Assembly (NCBI RefSeq): GCF_963583255.1
Contig: NC_084815.1
Location: 10,277,724 to 10,341,723, forward strand
Length of the DNA: 64,000 bases
Origin: Pyrus communis
Lineage: Eukaryota > Streptophyta > Magnoliopsida > Rosales > Rosaceae
Reading direction: 5' to 3'
Shown here in pieces: positions 1 through 11,011 of this stretch (positions within the stretch are counted from its first letter, which is position 1; each line of letters begins with the position of its first letter). A program made the position numbers and the translations under genes. The notes below the pieces were generated by a model that was not told the origin of the DNA, did not search any database, and saw only the letters and a list, made by a program, of their open reading frames with translations.

Positions 1-37
1 TGAGTTGTGACAAAAGAGAAGCATTATTAAGTGCCAT
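1..37 (-). CDS. N-terminal 12 codons of the E/F-type sense ORF (partial)
   Basis: An ATG on the minus strand at 35-37 opens M-A-L-N-N-A-S-L-L-S-Q-L and runs off the window. The same start, MALDNASLLSQL, opens the longer ORFs in F (25034) and E (57080). The product is a gag/pol-linker remnant of unknown function, described under those copies. Only the first codons are visible here. Confidence 0.6.
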   Translation of the reverse strand, partial: MALNNASLLSQL

Positions 38-130
38 CTTGTTCTTAACAAACAAAACACAAATAAAAAAAAACTAAATCTAAAAGACAATACAGAAACA
101 AACAATCCAAGGGATTAGCAAATTTTCTAA

Positions 131-148
131 TCCCCGGCAACGGCGCCA
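131..148 (-). promoter_or_regulatory. Primer-binding site, tRNA-Asp type
   Basis: On the minus strand the bases read TGGCGCCGTTGCCGGGGA, which is complementary to the 3' 18 nt of plant tRNA-Asp(GTC). It lies 5 bp inside the LTR end, the usual place for minus-strand DNA priming. Confidence 0.9.
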
Positions 149-153
149 AAATT

Positions 154-2044
154 TGATGCGAGAATTATACGCGCATAAATTAAACCCTCTTTTTATCAAT
201 TGTAGTATAGGTGCAAGTAGGGATCGTTCTGGACCGGGGATTAGGAGGGATTGTTAATCACTTGGATTTGACTTAAAAACGTAAAAACATAATATAAAAC
301 ACTAAACTAGACTCAAAGAATGTAAAACTAAACTTTAAAACACTAAAACAAATCAAAAGACTCAAAATGCTTTTAAAAACACAAACTAAAATGCTATACT
401 AAACTCGAAGAATTCAAAACTAAAAATAAGAAAGATTAAGACTAAGACTTAAACGAAATATGGGGGGATTGATTTTGGACGAATTTAAACTAAAATGGAT
501 AGATTGTAAAGAAAACAAATTATAAATATGAAATTGACGGAAATGAATGGATGGTATGGCTAGCTAAGGGGTTCATCTCCATACATGTTACACTTGCATA
601 ATAAAATGATTTCCAATTGCACTTCAATAAACCATGAATTCTCAACACCCCGGGTTAATTAGGTCCGCTTAAATTAACCGTCAAGTTTTCCTTAAGTTAA
701 TGAATTGGATGATTGCATACGACAACCCAAAGCATTCCTCACAAGTTCCCTACATGAATTGCATAATAGAGAAACAAGCAAGAATCATTAAGCATCATGA
801 AAACTATAAGTGTTGACGAGGCATTCGTTACTATGATTGCATGAAACTTATGCCAAGAATTCGTTTAACGCGATTGTTTATAAGCAACCTCCACTACTTG
901 TGAATATAAGTTCATAACGATTAGGTGAAACTCACTTATATTCTAGCGTCATATTCATGCATGAAAATTAAGCGCGCATTCTTAATAAACATACATAAAT
1001 AAGTTATCAATCAAACGGTTAAACAAATTGAATCCACAACTTATGAAACGCAATTAGAAGTAATCAAATCAAAATGCAAGCATAAACATATATTTCGAAT
1101 CCCCCCCTAGCTAAAGGGGGGTTTAGTTCCTCATACAAAACAAAGAGAATTGAAATTAAACATTGAAATCAAAGAAACGCCTAAACATTCCAACAACTCA
1201 AACTTGAATTGTATGAACGTTTAGGCCCTCTTCTCTTCCTCTTTATTGTAGCATAAGGTCTAGGGATAATTGGTTTGGGGGATGGAAGTGTGGAATGGAA
1301 AAGTGGTGTTTGGATTATAAGGGGAGAGATGCACGGCTAAGAGAGAAAGGGATGTGTTTGTGGTGTGTTGTGTATGAAAATGAGATGTCCATGAATGAAT
1401 GAATGCAAGGGTATTTATAGGAGTAGTGGAGGGAACATATGGCTATGTCATTTGTAGGTGAAGTAGGTGGATGTTGTAGGTGAAGTAGGTGGATGTTGTA
1501 GGTGAAGTGGATGTTGTAGGTGAAGTAGGTGGATGTTGTAGGTGAAGTAGGTGGATGATATGTTAAGTGATAAGTGATAAGTGATATGATATGTGGTTAT
1601 GATATGATAAGTGGTTAAGTGGTGATGATAAGTGATAAGTGATTAAGTGATATGATATGTGGTGATGATAAGTGATAAGTGCATGTGGGTTAACTAATGA
1701 AGGAAATGCATGTGCAATGACAATGTGTTAGAATGGATGTGTGTTATGCATGGCATGATTGGGATTAGGAAAGGTTTAAATGTCCTAAAACTAAAGAGAA
1801 CAAGGTTCCAACACTTTGGCTCCAATTAGGTCTTCAATTTCGTCCAACACTTTGGCTTCAAGCATAAGTTATCCGTCCTTAGCCCAAAAGTGCTCCAAAA
1901 GTCTCCAAAATGCATCTTTTTGCTCCTTTAGCCCTTTGGACCTACAAACACACGAAAATAGCTTAAAGTACTAAAATAACTAAAGAAACATAACGTAAAT
2001 GCACGAGAACAAGCCATTTAAGTCGCATGAATATGCTCCTATCA
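154..2044 (-). repeat. LTR, minus orientation, shared between two internal regions
   Basis: Starts TGATGCGAG and ends GCTCCTATCA in window orientation, 1891 bp. It is the E/F LTR type: it has the 22-bp minisatellite (1453-1558), GATAAGTG repeats, a minus-strand TATAAATA near 1414-1421 and the CCTAAAC hairpin. The PBS lies on its left and a PPT (2049-2059) on its right. It therefore acts as 5' LTR for sequence to the left and 3' LTR for sequence to the right. Confidence 0.9.
1453..1558 (-). repeat. LTR minisatellite, 22-bp and 18-bp units
   Basis: Tandem units of the type GTAGGTGAAGTAGGTGGATG plus TT. An 18-bp variant lacks four bases. About five units, fewer than in F. It lies in U3 upstream of the TATA box. 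Confidence 0.85.
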
Positions 2045-3590
2045 AATACCCCCACACTTATCTTTTGCTAGTCCTCGAGCAAAACAGAAAGAAAAACAAA
2101 ACAAAACCAAACGAAACAAAACAAGTAAAACACAACCTAAACCTTCCAACAACCGTCTTAGGGATTTCCAAAGCACATGACAAGTTAAAAATCATCATTC
2201 CCACAGATTTTTGTCATCATTACACTTAAGTACATTCTTAATCATAGTCACCACATACTAGTTCACAATTAAGCATTTAAAACACATTTCGAATGTAGTA
2301 ACATGCCTTAGAGAAATTGCTCAAATCCTTACAAGATATGCACTCGTTTTTCACACAGATTTTCTGACTACACACCCTACACTAGTTATATGTGAGAAGA
2401 TTGATGTAAACATGTAGACGAACACTCACATATGTTATAACAAGGAAAGCATTTTCTGGATTTACGATAATGACATGAATATGATCTCATGAATGGAATG
2501 CTACTACTTAGAATGACCAGTGATTCCATAAGCTCATATCAATTTCAAACTCCACATTATTGAACACATAACGATCAAGATAGAAGTCAAAGGGGTGTAA
2601 CGGGGCTAAAGGTATTTGGCTAACAACGAAGGTATATGGAAAACAAAGGTTCTTAAAGAAATAGCGAGCAAAGCATTTGAATTAACGTAGAATTCACTTT
2701 TGAATGAAAACTCAACTTTTGAACAACAAGGGGGAACAAGCTCTTTTTTTTTTTTTTCTTTCTTTTTTTTTTCTCTTCTTTTCTGTTTTTCTTTTTCATA
2801 TGTTTTTCACAATTTTTTTTTTTCTTTTCTTTTGACTCTCAAAACATACAAACTTAAGAACAAACTTTTACTCCCCCACACTCATTTTCTTGCAAAATGT
2901 ACTCAAAAGGAATTCATTTAAGTCATGCTCACTATCTTTTAAGAACAAGGGTACGGATGGTCCTAATCTAGGCTAGGTAAGGGGTGATATGGTTAGCAAA
3001 GAAAATAGGTTAAACGAGGCTCAACGGTGTTAGGACTTACAATATATACGAAATATGGGAAGTAAGGCTATTTGGCTATGGTGGCAACTACACAACTTCA
3101 TCTTGATATATGTTATGCAACTCAATATCATGCTTTGAATGAAATGGATATAAGTTCTAGCATTTAGTTCTATCATGATACAATTGCATTCTAAGTAGCA
3201 ACCAAGCAAGGAATAATGAGATCATTCAACAACTTTAGAAAACAAAGAATCACAGAAAATAACTCTCCAAAGAAGGTAATGGCTCGAGTCTCACAGGGTT
3301 GTAGCGTTTGTTTGAGTTCCTTCCTTCAAGCATGTTACATAACTAATTTTTTTTTTTCTTTTATGATTGCATGTGAAGTCATACGTTATAACCATAACCA
3401 AGCATATACCAAGAGTAAATCAAACTTTTCTCTATGTTTATAACTCTTTTTAACAGTCATGCAATTAGAAACCAAATCCTTATCATTGTGTTGGAAGGTG
3501 ACCTACGACACAAAAACGACTCAAAACACTCTTTTTAGGCTTTTCAAAACATGTTTTTCAAATTTTTATGTGATTTTCGAACTTTTAACC
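2045..3590 (-). mobile_element. 3' internal region (post-pol UTR) of a minus-strand element, inverted-repeat left arm
   Basis: Begins with the PPT complement next to LTR 154-2044 and follows the post-pol UTR of F (20135-21720) in the same orientation. It includes long T runs around 2741-2830 and a second PPT-like tract at 2873-2882. It holds no credible ORF. Near 3575-3594 it stops abruptly and sequence of the opposite orientation starts. It pairs as an inverted repeat with about 4440-6042. Confidence 0.8.
2049..2059 (-). promoter_or_regulatory. Polypurine tract (3' PPT)
   Basis: Minus strand AAGTGTGGGGG, 4 bp from the LTR end. It is the site expected to prime plus-strand DNA, and the same tract abuts the 3' LTRs of A, D, E and F. 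Confidence 0.8.
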
Positions 3591-3594
3591 AAGG

Positions 3595-6042
3595 GGAAAC
3601 GGCGGATTGAAGTGTGCTGATTCATTCACCGCTTCTTCAAAAGCAAAGGTATCTCATATCATCAAGGTCAAAAGCAAAAGTATCTCATATCATGCTCTTT
3701 CCCTGTCTTTTTCTTTGTCCTTGTTCTTACTCGCATGGCAAAGTAAAAGAAGCAATCAGCCGGCACTTGGAGTCAGTCTTCCAATCTGGAGCCAACTGCC
3801 TGGAATCTATTCCTGATTGCTTACCTAGCGTTGCTCTCGAGTAGTCATCTTCAACGGTTGATACACTTCCGGAGAAGGGACCACTTCTGCAAAGGGGAGC
3901 GAGTAAGGCAAGTGAAAATGATACATTGAAGCATGTGGAGACAAACATAGGCTGAGTTATCCTCCAACCCTTTTCAATACGAATTGGAAAGATTGAACAA
4001 AGAAACAGACCAAAGGGGTAAGCTCAGACCTTCGGGGAAGACCAAAAGAATCCTGCTGCCCAGTTCAACAGTAGCACAAAGGAAAATCAATGATAGGCGG
4101 AAACCAGTTCAAGAGTAAGCCTGTGGAGTCACTATGATCAAAGCCTCAATGCAATTACCAAAGAGAAGAGGGAATTTACACTCCATAACCAGATTTGCGT
4201 CCCTAAACTCTTCTCTTTGTTAATTACATTCTGCCATGTTTAGTATGTTTAAATTGCTTTTTGTGTGCTTACTTATGCTTAAAACATTGAGGACAATGTT
4301 TGATTTAAGTGTGGGGGGGTAACTAAGTATATTTAATGCAAATTCGTGGGATTTTATCACCCATAACTTCAAATGTTGTTCCTTGCTGTTTTAAGGTGTT
4401 TTTAAGTTGTTTTAGAGTGTTTTAGTATGTTTTGTTTTTATAACTCCGAAAATCACATAAAAATTTGAAAAACATGTTTTAAAAAGCCTAAAAAGAGTGT
4501 TTTGAGTCGTTTTTGTGTGTTTGTGTCTTAGGGTACCTTCCAACACAATGATAAGGATTTGGTTTGTAATTGCATGACGGTTAAAAAGAGTTATAAACAT
4601 AGAGAAAAGTTTGATTTACTCTTGGTATATGCTTGGATATGGTTATAATGTATGACTTCACATGCAATCATAAAAGAAAAATTCGTTTTTGTAACATGCT
4701 TGAAGGAAGGAACTCAAACAAACGCTACATCCCTGTGAGACTCGAGCCATTACTTTCTTTGGAGAGTTATTTTCTGTGATTCTTTGTTTTCTAAAGTTGT
4801 TGCATGATCTCATTATTCCTTGCTTGGTTGCTACTTAGAATGCAATTGTATCATGATAGAACTAAATGCTAGAACTTATATCCGTTTCATTCAAAGCATG
4901 ACATTGAATTGCATAATATATATCAAGATGAAGTTGTGTTGTTGCCACCATAGCCAAATAGCCTTACTTCCCATATTTCGTATATATTAGTTTTAACCTC
5001 GTTGAGCCTCGTTTAGCCTATTTTCTTTGCTAACCACATCACCCCTTACCTAGCCTAGATTAGGACCATTCGTACCCTTGTTCTTGAAGCATAGTAAGCA
5101 TGACGGATAATGAATTCCTTTTGATTAATATGTTGCAGAAAATAAGTGTGGGGGAAGGGATTTTTGTGTGTATGTATGTGCCTAAGTCTTAAAGGAGGCA
5201 CGGGAAAAAGAAAAAAAAAATGTGAAAAAAAAAAAAAGAAGAAGAAAAGAAAGAAAAAGAGTGAAAATAAGTGAGAATGGACTCACAAGTGTGATTGTTG
5301 AAGAAAGGGCCCAAAAAGTTTGAATATGGCCCTAAGTTTTGTGTGACTTTCCCTTGGGTGTTCAAAGTTGACTTCTGCGTTCTAAAGGGAATTCTAAGTG
5401 CCTAATTCAATACTTTGCTCACTATTGCTTAAAGAACGTTTGTTTTCCCTATCCTTTCATTGTTAGCCAACTCCCCAAGCCCCGTTACAACCTTTGACTT
5501 CTATCTTGATCGTTATGTGTTCAATAATGTGGAGTTTGGAATTGATATGAGCTTATGGAATCACTGGTTCTCGTTCTAAGTAGTAGCATTCAATTCATGA
5601 GATCATATTCATGTCATTGTCGTAAATCCAGAAAATGCTTTCTTTGATATAACATATGTGAGTGTTAGAATTCATATTTACATCAATCTTCTCACATATA
5701 ACTTAGTGTAGGGAGTGTAGTCAGAAAATCTGTGTGAAAAACGAGTGCATATCTTGTAAGGATTTGAGCAAATTCTCTAAGGCATGTTACTACATTCAAA
5801 ACATGGTTTTAAATGCTTAATTGTGAAATAATATGTGGTGACTATGATTAAGAATGTACTTAAGTGTGAAGATGACTAAAATCTATGGGACTAATGATTT
5901 TTAACTTGTCATGTGCATTGGAAATCCTTGAGACGATTGTTGGAAGGTTTAGGTTGTGTTTTCTTGTTCAGTGTCGTTTTGTTTTTTATTTCTTTTGTTT
6001 TGTTTTGCTCGAGGACTAGCAAAAGATAAGTGTGGGGGTATT
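3595..6042 (+). mobile_element. 3' half of a plus-strand element: antisense-module flank plus post-pol UTR
   Basis: From about GAAACGGCGG onward this matches E 59640-61958 and D 49080-51415 in the same orientation, ending in the PPT and the LTR at 6043. It includes the ACATTG-AGGA-CAATGT palindrome and first PPT-like tract (4307-4319), a second PPT-like tract (5144-5154), A-rich runs near 5210-5235 and the 3' PPT (6028-6038). The antisense gene is missing because the left junction cuts inside its upstream region. No credible ORF remains. Confidence 0.82.
6028..6038 (+). promoter_or_regulatory. Polypurine tract (3' PPT)
   Basis: AAGTGTGGGGG followed by TATT and the LTR start TGATAGGAGC at 6043. 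Same spacing as in D and E. Confidence 0.82.
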
Positions 6043-7126
6043 TGATAGGAGCATATTCATGCGACTTAAATGGCTTGTTCTCGTGCATTTACGTTATGTT
6101 TCTTTAGTTATTTTAGTACTTTAAGCTATTTTCGTGTGTTTGTAGGTCCAAAGGGCTAAAGGAGCAAAAAGATGCATTTTGGAGATTTTTGGAGCACTTT
6201 TGGGCTAAGGATGGATAGCTTATGCTTGGAGCCAAAGTGTTGGACGAAATTGAAGACCTAATTGGAGCCAAAGTGTTGGAACCTTGTTCTCTTTAGTTTT
6301 AGGACATTTAAACCTTTCCTAATCCCAATCATGCCATGCATAACACACATCCATTCTAACACATTGCCATTGCACATGCATTTCCTTCATTAATTAACCC
6401 ACATGCTCCCATTACTTATCATAACCACATATCATATCACTTATCACTTATCACTTATCATCATCACTTTATCATATCACTTATCACTTATCATAACCAC
6501 TTATCACATCATAACCACATATCATATCACTTATCACTTATCACTTATCATCATCACTTTAGCTTTAATTCACATGAACATTCACTCACCACAAACATTT
6601 CACATGCTTTCCTATTCAATTAAATCAGCCACATGCATTCATCATCATAACCTAGCTGTCATTCCACTTCATTGCACATGCATCTTCAAAGAAATCAGAT
6701 TTCCATCATATTCACATGCATTCATCATCATAACCTAGCTGTCATTCCACTTCATTGCACATGCATCTTCAAAGAAATCAGATTTCCATCATATTCACAT
6801 GCATTCCATCTTTTAATTTAATCACATGCACATTCACCTTGCTTTGCAGAAAATCCACTTCATAACATATGCATCTTGGCAGATTTCACATGCACTCATG
6901 CACATTCACCTTAATCATTCACATAGCTTTAATCCACATGCATTTCCACCTAGATTTCCACCTCACAACCACCAGAAATCAACCAAAAACGTGCATTCCC
7001 TTTCATTTCTGTCAAAACACATGCATTTCCACCCTTTAATCACATGCACAAACAGCCACATGCATCTCCCATCACCATTTCAGATTTCCACCAAGTTCCT
7101 AGCTGTCATGTTCCCCCCATTTCACC

Positions 7127-7134
7127 TATAAATA
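7127..7134 (+). promoter_or_regulatory. LTR TATA box
   Basis: TATAAATA in an otherwise C-rich, T-poor sequence strand, at the same place relative to the CCTAAAC hairpin in every LTR here. It is the likely core promoter of the LTR, with R starting about 30 bp downstream. Confidence 0.7.
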
Positions 7135-8357
7135 CTCATTCATTCATTCTCATTCATACACAATCCATTCACCACAGAAATAAGGCCTTTGTGCCAGAAA
7201 TTCACCCATTCCAAACACTCTTCCATACACTCATCCATTGCAGAAATGTAGACCATCAAACTCCCTTGTGCCATGCTCTCCCTTACAATCCAAACACCAT
7301 CCTTCCATTCCTCCACCACTACCCAAACCATTCACACCATCAAACTATCCTTAGACCTTGTGCTACAACGAAGAGGAAGAGAAGAGTGCCTAAACGTTCA
7401 TACAATTCAAGTTTGAGTTGTTGGAATGTTTAGGTGCTTCTTTGATTTCAATGTTTAATTTCAATACTCTTTGTTTTGTACGAATGAGGAATGGAAGATA
7501 AGAGGGCCTAAACGTTCATACAATTCAAGTTTGAGTTGTTGGAATGTTTAGGTGTTTCTTTGATTCTCTTTGTTTTGTACCATGAGGAACTAAACCCCCT
7601 TGGTTAGGGGGTGATTCGAATATATGTTTATGCTTGCATTTTGATTTGAATACTTCTAATTGCGTTTTATAAGTTGTGGATTCAATTTGTTTAACCGTTT
7701 GATTGATAACTTATTTATGTATGTTTATTGAGAGTGCACGCTTAATTTTCATGCATGAATATGACGCTAGAATATAAGTGAGTTTCACCTAATAGTTATG
7801 AACTTATATTCACAAGTAGTGGAGGTTGCTTATAAACAATCGCGTTAAATGAATTCTTGGCATAAGTTTCATGCAATCCATAGTAACGAATGCCTCGTCA
7901 ACACTTATAATTTTCATAGAGCGTAATGATTCTTGCTTGTATCTCTATTATGCAATCATGTAGGGGACTTGTGGGGAATGTTTTGAATTGTTGTATGCGC
8001 TAACCCATCCAATTCAATAACGTTAGGAATATTTGAAGGTTAATTAGTGCATCACGGTTAACCCGGGGTGTTGAGTTTCATGGTTTATTGAAATGCAATT
8101 GGAAATCATTTTATTATGCAAGTATAACATGTATGGAGATGAACCCCTTAGCTAGCCTTCATTCCATTCAAATTCTATCACACATTCACATTTACATTTT
8201 GCTTTAATTTGAATCTGTGCATTTTAGTTAATTTTCGTATAAATCTAAATCCCCCTTTACTTTAATGTCCAATTTAGTTAGAAAGTGTTTTAGTTTGTGT
8301 TTATGAGTGTTTTGATTCATTTTATTTCCCAATTTCGTCCAAATTCACCAAAGTGCT

Positions 8358-8393
8358 CAAAACTGCCCAGAAAGTGATTTTAAGGCAGTTTTG
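8358..8393 (+). other. LTR stem-loop 1
   Basis: A perfect 10-bp stem, CAAAACTGCC paired with GGCAGTTTTG, around a 16-nt loop starting CAGAAAGTG. The same hairpin recurs in the other long LTR copies in both orientations. Confidence 0.7.
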
Positions 8394-8545
8394 AGTGTTT
8401 TGGGTGATGTTTGAGTCTTTTGGTTTGTTTTAATGTTTTAAGTGATTAGTTTTACATTCTTTGAGTTAGTTTAGTGTTTTATATTGTGTTTTTACGTTCT
8501 TGAGTCAAGTTATTACTTAATTTCGTCCAAATTTGTGTTTGTGCT

Positions 8546-8581
8546 CAAATCTGCCCAGAAAGTGGTTTTTAGGCAGATTTG
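8546..8581 (+). other. LTR stem-loop 2, with a compensatory change
   Basis: CAAATCTGCC pairs with GGCAGATTTG. Compared with stem-loop 1 in the same LTR, an A-T pair is flipped to T-A and pairing is kept on both sides. It is probably a tandem duplicate, because flanking text (TTTCGTCCAAAT) is repeated too. Confidence 0.7.
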
Positions 8582-8811
8582 AGTGTGTTTGTGTTGTTTT
8601 GAGTCTTTTGGTTTGTCTTAGTGTTTTAAAGTTTAGTTTTGCATTCTTTGAGTCTAGTATAGTGTTTCATATTGTTATTTTACGTTTTTGAGTCAAATCC
8701 AAGTGGTTAACAATCCCTCCTAATCCCCGGTTAAGAACGATCCCTACTTATAAATATACTACAATTTGACGAAAAGAGGGTTTAATTTGTGTGCGTATAA
8801 ATCTAGCATCA

Positions 8812-9774
8812 ATCGCGTTAAACAAATTCTTGGCATAAGTTTCATGCAATCATAGTAACGAATGCCTCGTCAACACTTATAATTTTCATAGAGCGTAATG
8901 ATTCTTGCTTGTACCTCTTCTATGCATTCATGTTGAGGACTTGTGGGGAATGTTTTGAATTGTCGCATGCATCATCCAATTCAATAACGTTAGGAAGATT
9001 TGAAGGTTAATTAGTGCATCACGGTTAACTTGGGGTGTTGAGTATCATGATTTATTGAAATGCAATTGGAAATCATTTCATTATGCAAGTATAACATGTA
9101 TGGAGATGAACCCCTTAGCTAGGTTCCCATCCATTCATTTTCATCAAATTCATCTTTACTATCTGTTTTAACTTAGAATCTGTACATTTTATTTAATTTC
9201 ATCAAAAACCAAATCCCCCTTTACTTTATTGTCCATTTTAGTTAGAAAGTATCTTATTTTGTGTTTCTAAGTATTTTGAATCAATTTATTACCCAATTTC
9301 GTCCAAATTCACCAAAGTGCTCAAAACTGCCCAGAAAGTGATTTTAAGGCAGTTTTGAGTGTTTTGGGTGATGTTTGAGTCTTTTGGTTTGTTTTAATGT
9401 TTTAAGTGTTTAGTTTTACATTCTTTGAGTTAGTTTAGTGTTTTATATTGTGTTTTTACGTTCTTGAGTCAAGTTATTACTTAATTTCGTCCAAATTTGT
9501 GTTTGTGCTCAAATCTGCCCAGAAAGTGGTTTTTAGGCAGATTTGAGTGTGTTTGTGTTGTTTTGAGTCTTTTGGTTTGTCTTAGTGTTTTAAAGTTTAG
9601 TTTTGAATTCTTTGAGTCTAGTATAGTGTTTCATATTGTTATTTTACGTTTTTGAGTCAAATCCAAGTGGTTAACAATCCCTCCTAATCCCCGGTCCAGA
9701 ACGATCCCTACTTATACATATACTACAATTGACAAAAAGAGGGTTTAATTTGTGTGCGTATAAATCTCGCATCA
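8812..9774 (+). repeat. 5'-truncated LTR piece
   Basis: Starts in mid-LTR at ATCGCGTTAAAC, directly after the LTR end at 8811, and runs to a proper LTR end CTCGCATCA. It contains the two stem-loops again. It has no U3, TATA box or LTR start. Best explained as the remnant of a host LTR after nested insertion and recombination. Confidence 0.82.
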
Positions 9775-11011
9775 ACCACTCCCATCCATTTCATCATTGC
9801 AAACATTCAAACAAACACCACACAATGCCGTGGCTCCTATCCCATTTCCAGATTTCCCCTTTGCATTTCCCCTTCATAAATCAGCCACATGCACTTTAAT
9901 CATTCAATCACACCAACACACATTCAATCTCCAACCTTTGCCGTGCATTACTCTTCAGATTTCCAACAATTTCACATGCATTCCATCTTTTAATTTAATC
10001 ACATGCACATTCACCTTGCATTTGCAGAAAATCCACTTCATAACACATGCATCTTGGCAGATTTCACATGCACTCATGCACATTCACCTTAATCATTCAC
10101 ATAGCTTTAATCCACATGCATTTCCACCTAGATTTCCACCTCACAACCACCAGAAATCAACCAAAACCGTGCATTCCCTTTCATTTCTGTCAAAGCACAT
10201 GCATTTCCACCCTTTAATCACATGCACAAACAGCACATGCATCTCCCATCACCATTTCAGATTTCCACCAAGTTCCTAGCTGTCATGTTCCCCCCATTTC
10301 ACCTATAAATACTCATTCATTCATTCTCATTCATACACAATTCATTTCACAACAGAAATTGGTGCCTTGGGGCCGTGCCCTTCACAAAGTCCATCCATTC
10401 CATTCATAAATCCTTCCACATTTCAGAATGTAGACATCAAAACTCTTTTGTGCCGTGCCCTCCCTTAGAATCCAAACACCATCCTTCCATATTCCACCAC
10501 TCCTCTTCCATTCCTCCACCACTCCCCAAACCATTCACACCATCAAACTATCCCTAGACCTTGTGCTACAACGAAGAGGAAGAGAAGAGTGCCTAAACGT
10601 TCATACAATTCAAGTTTGAGTTGTTGGAATGTTTAGGTGTTTCTTTGATTTCAATGTTTAATTTCAATGCTCTTTGTTTTGTACGAATGAGGAATGGAAG
10701 ATAAGAGGGCCTAAACGTTCATACAATTCAAGTTTGAGTTGTTGGAATGTTTAGGTGTTTCTTTGATTCTCTTTGTTTTGTACCATGAGGAACTAAACCC
10801 CACTTGGTTAGGGGGTGATTCGAATATATGTTTATGCTTGCATTTTGATTTGAATACTTCTAATTGCGTTTCATAAGTTGTGGATTCAATTTGTTTAACC
10901 GTTTGATTGATAACTTATTTATGTATGTTTATTGAGAATGCGCGCTTAATTTTCATGCATGAATATGACGCTAGAATATAAGTAAGTTTCACCTAATTGT
11001 TATGAACTTAT
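9775..11011 (+). repeat. 5'-truncated LTR piece, interrupted by element A
   Basis: Follows the LTR end at 9774 and begins inside U3 (CATGCA-rich). It has a TATA box at about 10303 and two CCTAAAC hairpins. It breaks off at GAACTTAT, where element A is inserted, and resumes at 34403 to reach its LTR end at 35399. The TSD CTTAT (11007-11011 and 34398-34402) proves the continuity. Confidence 0.85.
11007..11011. repeat. Target-site duplication of element A, left copy
   Basis: CTTAT directly left of the LTR start TGATGCG at 11012. The right copy is at 34398-34402. Rejoining the flanks restores normal LTR sequence (GAACTTATATTCACAAG). Confidence 0.88.

Larger units (their letters stand above)
1..2044 (-). 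mobile_element. 5' end of a non-autonomous Athila-like element (element G), runs off the left edge
   Basis: Minus-strand element end made of an LTR (154-2044), a PBS just inside it (131-148) and the first codons of a sense ORF at the window edge. Bases 1-153 closely match the same interval of element F (about 25000-25146), so this is the E/F type of non-autonomous element. The LTR's other side does not meet plain flanking DNA but the PPT end of another element, so this LTR is shared with the sequence to the right. The rest of the element lies outside the window. Confidence 0.85.
6043..8811 (+). repeat. Complete plus-strand LTR, long RY-rich type
   Basis: 2769 bp from TGATAGGAGC to AGCATCA, with a PPT directly upstream, so it is a 3' LTR. 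U3 is full of CACATGCA motifs. A TATAAATA box lies at 7127-7134 and the CCTAAAC hairpin is tandemly duplicated (7389-7434 and about 7508-7553). Two CTGCCC...GGCAG stem-loops lie near the 3' end (8358-8393, 8546-8581). No TSD follows; a truncated LTR begins at once. Confidence 0.88.

Noticed and set aside
131..148. tRNA-Asp gene fragment
   Set aside because: Only the 18-nt complement of the tRNA 3' end is present, just inside the LTR, which is a retroelement primer-binding site.
1453..1558. CRISPR-like array
   Set aside because: The 22-bp units are contiguous with no unique spacers, and the context is a plant LTR.
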